Assembly: GCA_030435675.1 (NCBI GenBank)
Contig: CM059624.1
Location: forward strand, 10,068,769-10,132,768
Direction of reading: 5' to 3'
DNA: 64,000 bases
Source of the DNA: Steinernema hermaphroditum
Lineage: Eukaryota; Nematoda; Chromadorea; Rhabditida; Steinernematidae
Shown here: piece by piece, positions 55,302-64,000 of the stretch
How positions within the stretch are numbered: position 1 is the stretch's first letter
Layout of the letters: the number at the start of each line of letters is the position of its first letter
Program-made: the position numbers and the translations under genes
The notes under the pieces: generated by a model
Told to the model about the DNA's origin: nothing
What the model saw: only the letters and a program-made list of their open reading frames with translations
Database searches by the model: none

Positions 55302-58300
55302 ATGACGATGACAACGTTTCGCGTCGCCCTCCTGCTTCTTCTCCTTGTGGATGTGGTGGTCAGGGCACAGCCGAGCCGGAGGGCCCAATGCGCCATCGAG
55401 TGCTATTCGAAGTGCATGTTGGCTGGAACAGTAAGTTCTATACACACGAGATTCTTTCTTTCAAATAAAAAAAGCTCCAAAAGATTGTGCAATCTCTTGA
55501 GCGGACTTTTCCTTTTCACGCAACAATTAAACTTAAAAAATGTATTTCTGTCAGTGCAAAACATTTTAGTTTAATTAACACAGAAGTCTAGAAAGCCATT
55601 CAGAAATTCAGACTTGTGGAACTGGCCGCTTTTTGTCGTTTTCCAACCAGTCTCACGCTTGAATGGTCACAAAAATGGCATTACAGGCTTCTGTCTAGAT
55701 GTCCTTTCATGGTGCCAGTCTGCATGGCTGTGGCTGTATTGCGCACATGCTTCAATCGGTCGGTGTCAGTTCGATTTCTCCCCTCCGGTGATCTTACATT
55801 TTAAAGCGTCCTTAGTAAAGTTTTACAGCAGTTTTTTTTTCTTTATACTGAATACAAAACTTTCCGATATGAATTAAATAAAAAATCCTTTGCAACTCTC
55901 TTCTAAATGTAAGAGAAACGCTTCCAATGGAGACGTTCGTCGTTCACCCTCATCCAACACTTCCATCCGGAAACAGCGGCAAAAAAGGAATCCTTTCGGG
56001 GCTCCGCAATTAGAACGCGAAAGTTTCTTTCGGCCGTAATTACTCCTTTCTTGTCTCTGATTGCATATTAATTGCGAGTTGCAGCCGAACGCCGTCTACT
56101 GTAATTGCCCCGTCGCCAAAAGCGCGCGCGTCTGCGTCGGCGCAACCGAAGAGTTTCTACAACGTAAGACCGATCCAGGGGACAGCGGACGTTGCATCGG
56201 CTTTCAGGGAAGCTCTCCGCGGAGGACCTTTCCGCCACGACGGAATATCTCTCGGCGCATTCGATTCGCATCGCGACAACCTCGCTTCCCAAGACGTTCA
56301 TGAACATCTTCGAGTACACCGAGATCGAGAATCTCAACAAGTCCAATGTCAAGTGGACGTTCGCTGTGAGTTTTGGGCAAAAAATCAGGCTTAGGAGGTC
56401 CTACTAGAGACAAGACTGTTCCACCACAGTTTTTCTGGTGTTTCACTCACTCCGTTCTCTGTGATTATCAGCATTTCCTTGCAATTCCTCGAGCTCCTCA
56501 ATTATCAGCCTGTGCAAAGTAGCTTGATTATAGGGCGCTTCTTCCGGCCACGACTTGACCTTCAGCGTCAACGATCCGTGCAGAGAATACGCGTACCGTG
56601 TAATCTCGATCCTCAAAACTTCCGATGCCGAGAACCACCTCACCGTCTATCGATCACAGACGATTTCTACCACTTTGCCATCTTTCTCCGTGAACCCTGA
56701 ACTGGTACATCTCCCCTTTTGTGATGATGATGCAAACTTTCCCTGTAGATCAAGCTCGACGAACCGGAGTACAGCCAGAGAGAGGAGATGATTACGGTAA
56801 CTGCGATCTGGATGAACCCGGGCGGCTACTTGGACACGGACATCGCCGGCGTGGAGGCCCCCGAGGCGTACCCCATTCAATGCCAATCGCCCGAGGGTGC
56901 ATTGCCCGAACCGAAAGTGGTGAGTCGCTTTGTAATCGAGTGGTTCGAACCCATTCGGTCTTGACCTTCGATTTCAATTGACCTACTTGCTAAGTGGATT
57001 TAATTGGACTTCGTTACGACTTATGAACGCTATGTGGGAACGTGAAAAACTCCATTGCCACCAAACGCTGTTCGGAGAAAAACTGGTTTTACAAGGTTTC
57101 CGGCAGATGACGTAATGGGAAACGTTCGCCACTTAGGCGCAGATCTAAGAACAGAATATCTCACACATCCTAAAGTACAATCTATTCCACTGTTGAAGGG
57201 TTCCGCCAGGATCTAATGTAACATGACAAAGAACCAATGTGGGCTAGGATGAAGCTGATCGGTAAAGGTGCTAGGTTGAGGAATGATAATGAATTTGACG
57301 GATATCTAGGAAATTCCCAACTCACCGGTCTCTCAGAAATGCAAAAAAAAAAGCTTAAAAGGAAGGACGTAGTTCATGTCTCCGGACTGATTTTGACCTT
57401 GGTTTTGATTGACCGAGTCGTTAAATGCATTAAGTACTTGTCGTTCCGATGACGACGGAACACAAGAAAAACATTTATTGCCTCAAGATGTATTTTAAAA
57501 GAGATGACGTCTTTTCAATGCAGAGATTGACGGCAAAAATCTAATAACGAACCATGCACAGATCACGGTGATTGATATCCTGCCCACTGATCGTAGTTCT
57601 CAAAAGAAGCTATGGCAATAAGCAGTTCTAAACAGGGCACAAATCCCATCACCTTCAGGAACTGTTCTACAACGGCGGTCGCATCTCCGTGGACCTTCCC
57701 TCCGACGTGCTCGCTGAGCGCTGTCGCTATCTCTTCCAAGTCAAAGTGCTCCCCAAATGTGGCCGCCTCGAACCTTTCACCGTTCAAACGCACATCGAAG
57801 TGAACTGCGAAAACTTCCCCTCTCATCCGATCTGCAGCAGAGGTAGACGGTTAAACCTGCAGGGTTAGAAAAGGGCCAGTTGCAGAGAGGGCGCCTCAGT
57901 GCACGAACATCGTGGACGTGTGGGGAAGCAGCAAGAACGCGACGGTCATGTGGAAGTTGAGGGATCAGGACGATAAGCCCCTCTACTACCACGTGCGCCA
58001 CGGACCCGTCGAGTCGAAGGGTGCCGTCCCCTTCGTCTCCTGGAAGATCGTCAAGGGAAAGGAGGAGAAGGTGCGCCCCGAGGTGAACAGCCTCGAAGTA
58101 GAGGTGAAGCCAGACCAGGACTACGGTGTCCAGGTGTGCGCCGTCTACAGTAAACTCTACCGATCGCCCAAGTTCGACCTCGTGTCGGTCACTCCATTCG
58201 TGTGCACTCCCTGCTCGGTGTCGGATACAGTAACCGGTAATGGCGACTTCTGTGAAAGGATTCTAGTTCTTCAGGCGAGTGGTTCCAAAAGTGCGAGGAG

Positions 58301-60088
58301 TGCTCCAAAATCGAAGGCGAAGTGGTGGCTAAGGGTGGAGCCACTTCCATAAAGGTTATTTCGATGGAGGCGCCGCTTCTATCGGTGGACGCGAAGAAGC
58401 CGAGCACCAAACTGACTCCCGTGGTGGAGACGAAGACTACGGTGCCGTCGAGTACAGTAGTCATGACCACCGAAACCACAACGACCGAGGCGGAGACGAT
58501 GCCTCCGACCTCGATCGACCTGGAGGAAACTTCGAACGACCTCTCCGTCAGTGAGGCACTTCTCTTCCCTCCGATCGCCTCTAGGGCTACAGAAGAAGGT
58601 AGTTCTTCCGACTATTACTACGACCCTTGACTCGCTTTCTTTCGCTTCTAACAACTGCTCAACTCACTAACCTACCTCACCTTGTCTGTGCTTTGATGCT
58701 CGCCTAATAAACCGCTGTTCCAGCTTTGTCCTCGTCTCTGCCTTTCAGCACACTTCTTTCGTTTTTGTGCCGTTCCGTCTTCTGTTCCGGTGAGAATTGG
58801 CCAGAAGAGGAGTGCAGATTCACAATTTTAAGCGAGATGACCGCTGACACAGTCCTCGTCCAGCTGTTTGCTTATTTGGTTTCAAAGTGAACAGTTTGTT
58901 CAGCTTCTCATATTTCAACGATCTAGCCACAAAAACAACCTCCCCTGCAACATCAACACGTCCTCCAACCTCCTCTCCAGCCCCGTCCCCGAGCACCACG
59001 ACCCCTCGGGAGATCAGAAAGCACCAGAAGTCGACGACGAGGGTCCCCGTGGCGGAAGACTGCGCTAATCCCCCGCCGAACTGCCGATGCGAAACGGATC
59101 CCAGGTGGGTTACGAGAGGGCCGGTAGTTAGGGGCCGATTGCGTGCGCCCGCGGGGATTAGCCTCTTAGGCCGGTCCCCTGCGACTACTTGCTCCGCTTG
59201 TTGTTTGTTTGGCGATGCGATTAACGAAGACGCGTCGTCCACTCACTGTCCGCTGATCGACGCTCCATTCAGATGCTGTTTTCTCTCGACGAACGACGAC
59301 GATTGTGTAAGAAGAACAAACAAGTCGCCGCCTTCGACTCCGACTTTTTGTCTCGCGAAAGAGGAGCTCGCGGTGACTTATGAGTTGGACTCTCGAACGG
59401 CGCGTGTCCGCGCGACTTCGCTCCCCGAGAGAATCTCCGAGGCCGCCGCCGACAGCGTTTGGATCGGGTGGAGGCCGCACGTCCCGGGCCCTCGAGTCAC
59501 GGCCTCTGACGTCATCGACGCTTCTGTGAGCCCGCAATGACGATGATCAGGGTTACGGGAGCGCCATTTAGGAGGTGACAAGACGGGGGGTGTTCACACA
59601 AAAGCTGTACAACCTGAAGATGCCGAAGGGAGTCTCTGAGATGAGTCACGAGATCAGAATCTGCGTTGTCAACAGTACGGACATCGATTCCAACAGAGTA
59701 GTATTCGCTTTGAACGACAAGGTACTTAGGCGAATTCCTACAGTATGACTCCCCTTACAGTCCCTGAAACTGCAAACGAAAAAGGAGTTTGAGGAGAGGC
59801 CAGCCGATTCAGCCGCCCTCTCTCAGGCTCTTCTCTTCTACGGACCTCTCTCGGCTATTTTTCTCCTGGTTCGCACTCCGAGCAGGAGCAGTCTTAACCT
59901 CTTCTTTTCAGGTCATCTTCATCCTCGGAATCATCTACCTCAACTGCTCTCGGATTCGCCGATTCTACGAAAGAAAACGGATCTACAACCTGCACCCTGG
60001 CACTCTGCGCGCCGCCTATCGTCCCTACAACACCCAGTACCGGGGGCCCTTCTACCACTATGGTAACACGCGGGTGTACCAGGCCTGA
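55302..60088 (+). CDS. Cell-surface fibronectin-III-like protein with secreted and membrane 3' ends
   Basis: Shared exons: 55302-55430, 56085-56163, 56208-56365, 56534-56704, 56749-56919, 57900-58236 and 58275 onward. ATG directly follows TTTCAG, a likely trans-splice site. A signal peptide (TTFRVALLLLLLVDVVVRA) precedes a Cys-rich module (CAIECYSKC, YCNCPVAKSARVCVG) and beta-rich fibronectin-III-like segments (residues about 90-360). A Thr/Ser/Pro-rich linker follows. Reading on to 58630 gives a 466-aa secreted form with AATAAA at 58706. Splicing at 58598 to 58927-59104, 59273-59525, 59572-59721, 59761-59868 and 59912-60088 keeps the frame and gives 744 aa, with a second Cys-rich segment, one TM helix (FYGPLSAIFLLVIFILGIIY) and a short Tyr-rich tail. 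The downstream exons have no ATG of their own, supporting one gene. The family is not identified. Confidence 0.7.
57563..57826 (-). CDS. Uncharacterised 87-aa ORF nested in an intron of the surface gene
   Basis: ATG-initiated single exon inside the 980-nt intron 56920-57899, on the opposite strand to its host. The ATG follows CTGCAGATCGG, a possible trans-splice acceptor. The product is soluble with a plausible alternating beta/alpha pattern (EVFAVHFDVRLNGERFEAAT; DLEEIATALSEHVGGKV; LKVMGFVPCLELLIAIASF). I recognise no family. The opposite strand is also partly open, so chance is possible. Confidence 0.4.
   Translation of the reverse strand: MRGEVFAVHFDVRLNGERFEAATFGEHFDLEEIATALSEHVGGKVHGDATAVVEQFLKVMGFVPCLELLIAIASFENYDQWAGYQSP
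58706..58711 (+). promoter_or_regulatory. Internal poly(A) signal for the secreted isoform
   Basis: AATAAA 76 bp after the TGA at 58628-58630 and inside the intron used by the membrane form. Use of it would yield the 466-aa secreted product. Confidence 0.55.
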
Positions 60089-60115
60089 AGAAGATACTGC
60101 TTGTAAATATGAGCT

Positions 60116-60133
60116 AATAAAGAATCTCTTTAT
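60116..60133. promoter_or_regulatory. Facing poly(A) signals of two convergent genes
   Basis: AATAAA on the plus strand at 60116-60121 (surface gene) and TTTATT at 60128-60133 (AATAAA on the minus strand, abu/pqn-like gene). The two transcripts would overlap or end within a few bases. Confidence 0.55.
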
Positions 60134-60275
60134 TATACAGACAACGTTTGGAACAACAAACAATGTTCAGCGAATTCCAAATGAATTACCGGAGAGAGCC
60201 AACTGACTGATCGGCAATAAATAATGCAAAGCACTTAGAATATATAGTGTACTGCTGTGGGGTACGGTAGGGCGT

Positions 60276-62559
60276 TTAAGCGGTCTTGGCCTTGGCGACG
60301 CGGTGGCGGCGTCGGAGACAGCAGACTCCCTGCATGCACTGGGTGTAGCCCGAGCCGCAGGAGCAGCTGGGGCCTCCGCACATGGTGATGGCGGCGGGTT
60401 GCATGTAGGTGCCGCGGGTCTGCATCTGGATGCACTGGGGCTGACAGGCGGGCTGGCACTGGGGCACGCACTGGGCTACCGGAGGAGGCTGGAACGGGGT
60501 GGTTAGGGGGCCCTTGGGGGGAGAGACTTACAGCACAGGTTTGGCCACAGCCGGATTGTTGCTGGACAACAACGACCTGTTGCTGCTGCTGTTGGCACTG
60601 TTGCTGGCAGCTTCCAACGCACGATTGGAAGCACTGGGCGTCTGAAAGAGGGTACGGTAGGAGGGCAGGGTGATATGGGGGCTTACTCGAGTTACAGGAG
60701 GCCTGGCACGAGGGCTGGCAAGCCTGCACGCAGAGAGACTGCTGCTGGACGCACTGGGGCTGACAGGCGGGCTGGCAGGACGAGGGGCACTGGGATACGG
60801 TAGGCTGCTGCTGCACGACGATGACAGGTTGCTGCTGGGCCATGCACGACTGCTGGCACTGGGGCATGCAGGTCTGTTGGCACTGGGCGTTCGATCCACA
60901 GGTGCTCTGACAGCTGGGTTGGCAGGCCGACTGGCAGACGGTCTGTTGCTGGAATACAGTATGTGGGTGAGGCTAAAGAGGCACGGGAAGGAGTACCTGA
61001 ACGCACTGGGGTTGGCAGGCGGGCTGGCAGCTGGAAGAGCAGGCCTGCTGAGCGGGCTGCTGCTGGACGACCACTACAGGCTGTTGCTGTTGCATGCAGG
61101 ACTGCTGACAGCTGGGTTGGCAGGTCTGCACGCACTGGGAATTGGATCCACAGGAGGAAGAGCAGCTAGGCTGGCAGGCGGCGACGCAGAGCTGGGCTTG
61201 CTGGAAAGAGGGACGATTTTGGGTGGGGGCTCTAGATTACGGTACCTGGACGCATTGAGGCTGGCATGAGGGCATGCAGGCAGGGGCACACTGTTGGGCC
61301 TGGGCAGGGGCCGGCTGGACGACTACGATCTGCTGCTGCTGTTGCTGCATGCAGCCAGAGTTGCACATGGGCTGGCAGGCCGGGGCTGCAAGGTTTCGCT
61401 GTTTTCTAGGAGTGAACTGTCATGCTTACCGCACTGTTGTTGGACACACTGAGGCTGACAGGCGGGCATGCAGGCAGGGGCACACTGCTGGGCCTGAGGG
61501 GCCTGAACCACGATGATCTGCTGCTGTTGCTGCTGGACGCATCCGGAGTTGCACATAGGCTGGCAGGCAGGGGCTGCAAAGGAATATGGAATGGACTCTT
61601 CGGTCGAAGGTAAAGGTATGCTTACCGCATTGTTGTTGGACGCACTGGGGCTGGCATGAGGGCATGCAAGCAGGGGCACACTGCTGGGCCTGAGGCTGAG
61701 GGATGAAGACGATCGGCTGGGGCTGGGGAAGAGGAGGCGCCATGCATCCAGGATTGCACATGGGTTGGCAGCTCGGCTGGCACTGCTGCTGGATGCACTG
61801 GGGCTGGCACGAGGGCATGCAGGCCTGGGTGCATTGGGGCTGTTGCTGAACGACGATCACGGGCTGCTGTTGCTGCTGGATGCACTGAGGCTGGCAGGAG
61901 GGCATGCACGAGGGGGCGCACTGCTGGGGCTGGGGCTGGGGCACCAAAAGAAGCATCTGCTGCTGTTGTTGTTGGATGCATTGCGGCTGGCACGAAGGCT
62001 GACAGGCAGGCATGCACATCGGTTGAGGTTGAGGCTGAGGCGCGCAGGAGTTGCATGAGACCTAAAGAGTCGGTTCGTCTTTTGAGGGAGGTGTTTTGTG
62101 TTTTTGTACCTGGTAGGTGAGGGATCCGCAGCCACACTGGGAGAACTGCTGTTGGAGTTGTCCGCAGTTGCAGCCGGAAGCGGCGGGAGCCGAGCAGCCG
62201 CATTGAGTTTGCATAATGTTTGCACAATCACACCGTTGAACCTTAAAGTGACCGGATGTTAACATCGTGGTCGGACTCAAGTGTTTGCAAAGAGGAGCCG
62301 CGCGACGCTTTACGACTTCTTACCTGGAGCTGAAGCTGCTGGCAGTTGCACTGGGGCATCGCCTGCTGGCAACAGGAGGACGCCTGGTTCATCATGCAGC
62401 ATTGTCTCTTGGCGCGGATCACCACGGCATCCGCAGATCTCTCCTAAAGGGTACGGTAGGACTCGGCGGGGAAGGGGTGGGTACCTCGGGCTTCGCTTCT
62501 TCTTCGGCGCGGGAGAAGGCGACCAGAAAGACGGCGAAGACGAGCCAAACGATTCTCAT
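60276..62559 (-). CDS. abu/pqn-like Cys/Gln-rich secreted protein, 608 aa
   Basis: Ten exons: 62559-62485, 62443-62324, 62241-62110, 62061-61626, 61573-61430, 61385-61255, 61200-60997, 60948-60687, 60641-60532, 60488-60276. A signal peptide (MRIVWLVFAVFLVAFSRAEE) is followed by a basic AKRQCCMM stretch, then dozens of C-x3-C units of the type CQPSCQPQC and CAPACMPSC separated by Gln runs and hydrophobic VIVVQQQ spacers. It ends in a basic tail (CCLRRRHRVAKAKTA). This matches the nematode abu/pqn proteins of the pharyngeal cuticle, which are prion-like and cross-linked by disulfides. Several exons begin or end at similar repeat points, so exon duplication is likely. Exact orthology cannot be assigned. 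Confidence 0.82.
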
Positions 62560-63725
62560 GGTCAAGAAGACTGCAATGACAAAGGAATCCAATGATGTCG
62601 CCTCGAAGTGCGCGGTAAACAAACAAAAAAAGCGAAAGAGTGCGCGAGGAACAGTGGACGGAGCGACCGCTGGGCCGTAAACAAGCGAAGAGCGCCGCGC
62701 TCCGAGCGCAGGCCTAGGGCGACTGAGGACGACGAACGGTAATGACCGGTCGGAGGGCGGCGGCTTCAAATATATATCGTCTTCGGACGGGCGGGCGGGA
62801 TTAGCCTCGGGACAAAGGAGGTACCGACAAGAAGGAGAAGCCGCGCTGGAATTCGATGATGACATCGGGGGACAGGGCAAAAACACCTTCTTGAAACTGT
62901 CGCAAAAAAAAGAAACATGTTTGCCTTCGGTAGATGATGACCACTGGGTAAAGGTGTCCTTTGGCCAGTTCTGTTTTTATCGGATGAATAATACCCTCTT
63001 GAGTGACTGGACTCTTTAATTTCAATGTCAACAAGGTTTCAAGTGATCCATCGAGAGATCTGCCCATCTTTCCTGGCATCTTTCTCGTCAGGTTCTGTTA
63101 TTCATATGGACATCCACTTCTTTCATTCTCCAAAACGACCAAAGATGTAACGAGCAGGTCTGCCATGACTCTTATAACGGAGAATTGAACAGATCTCCGA
63201 CTCCTCTCCCTTATTTGCCTTTGCGAACTCAAAACCTTTCGAACTGCCCACAGGCTGGCCCGACAAGTTCCACTCTCCGTGTTTGCAAAAGACCTAACCA
63301 TGCGTCGTCCATCCGAAGTGGCCTTTGTTTTACAGCGATTTCCAAAGAATTATGCGAAAAACAAACATTCCAGGAGTCCTCTCGTCGGGACACCTTCCCC
63401 GCGAACCTCTTCTGGACTACGGTATTCCCACAGCCTGAGGTGTTTCTTGCGCCCTCACGTAGGGTCGGAGCTAATCGTTTCGCGCAGCGTCTGCTCGTGA
63501 GCTAAAAACGCTCGCGCTGATCGTGTCGTTAGCGTGATCATCCGGCCCCTTCGGAGCTAATCGACCGCCGAAAACAAACGCGCCCCTCGTCGAGACCTCC
63601 TCGATCGCACTTCAAAAAACACGTGTTAACCGAAGGCGCCACACGCGCGTGACCGTCGGCTCCAAGTGCCCCTCACAGCGACCGTTTTTTGTTTATTGGA
63701 GGGCTAAGGTACATCACAGGCCTAT
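62560..63725. other. Promoter region of the abu/pqn-like gene; no gene seen
   Basis: About 1.1 kb upstream of the start at 62559. TATATAT near 62770 could be a core promoter element. No supported exon on either strand; the left-reading lipase ends at 63726. Confidence 0.4.
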
Positions 63726-63986
63726 CTACACGTCGGTGCATCCGCTCTCGCCGTACTCGGACACCATGTGACCGAAGTAGTGGAGGTGGTCCTCGATGCT
63801 CCAGTCCATCTGGCCGTCGCTGCAGTTGTCGCTGTCGTCCAGTTTGCACTCCTTGAACGGGGCTCCGCTGGCCATGTTGTTGTTGTACCACACCTCGTAC
63901 TTGTGGTGCACGTAGCCCTCCATGTTGCGGAAGGGCACGTGGGGCACCAAGTCGCGTTTGTGGGTCACGCGGAACGAGTAGGTGAA
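63726..63986 (-). CDS. Class-3 lipase, last exon only (partial)
   Basis: The final exon, 86 codons, begins after TTTCAG at 63987 and stops at 63726; the rest of the gene lies beyond the window. It aligns with the last exon of the lipase at 24891-25160: FTYSFRVTHKRDLVPHVP carries the catalytic Asp in the usual RDxVPH context, then EGYVHHKYEVWYNNNM carries the His, and a CKLDD...C pair follows. Unlike the other copy, VPHVP matches the active-family consensus, so this paralogue may be catalytic. The nucleophile elbow is not in view. The same intron position confirms paralogy. Confidence 0.88.
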   Translation of the reverse strand, partial: FTYSFRVTHKRDLVPHVPFRNMEGYVHHKYEVWYNNNMASGAPFKECKLDDSDNCSDGQMDWSIEDHLHYFGHMVSEYGESGCTDV

Positions 63987-64000
63987 CTGAAATGAACCCT

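Noticed and set aside
1..64000. CRISPR arrays, prophage or bacterial operons
   Set aside because: The window is clearly eukaryotic (spliced genes, eukaryotic tRNAs); no direct-repeat/spacer arrays were seen.

Overview
The window is nuclear DNA from a nematode, most likely a free-living rhabditid-type species. Introns are mostly 37-90 nt with T-rich TTTCAG/TTTTAG acceptors. Several genes have a splice acceptor just before the start codon, as expected for trans-splicing. The gene families fit: class-3 lipases, abu/pqn-type Gln/Cys-rich proteins, a membrane adenylyl cyclase and tandem GNAT acetyltransferases. I do not assign a species. All gene models were spliced by eye from frame continuity and homology; terminal exons are the least certain parts.

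Layout. 1-9,000: a SERTA-domain gene on the minus strand in large gene-poor DNA, then tRNA-Thr(CGT). 9,000-12,400: mL42 and a TMEM186-like gene on the plus strand, convergent with GDP-D-glucose phosphorylase. 12,400-22,600: about 10 kb with few convincing exons, containing an inverted pair of ~570-bp homologous blocks and a decayed tRNA-Tyr. 22,600-27,700: a cluster of genes for secreted proteins, namely an unrecognised secreted protein, a class-3 lipase whose nucleophile Ser is Asn, and a trypsin-fold protein whose catalytic His is Ser. 27,700-36,600: gene-poor, with a small MITE-like element and a few weak short secreted-peptide candidates. 36,600-42,700: a 24-exon adenylyl cyclase with a gene nested in intron 4, then a single-Ig protein. 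42,700-49,500: CEBPZ/Mak21 and the farnesyltransferase beta subunit on the minus strand, tRNA-Ala(AGC), and a two-rhodanese sulfurtransferase on the plus strand. 49,700-53,700: a secreted peptide, two tandem GNAT acetyltransferases and a decayed Merlin transposon. 55,300-62,600: a fibronectin-III-type cell-surface gene that appears to have secreted and membrane 3' ends, convergent with an abu/pqn-like cuticle gene. The window ends in the last exon of a second class-3 lipase.

Functional themes are housekeeping pairs that may be operons (mL42 with TMEM186-like; FNTB with CEBPZ), cAMP signalling, and extracellular or cuticle proteins. The most unusual items are the conserved inverted block pair, the two neighbouring secreted enzymes each missing a catalytic residue, the secreted/membrane switch of the surface gene, and GC-AG introns.
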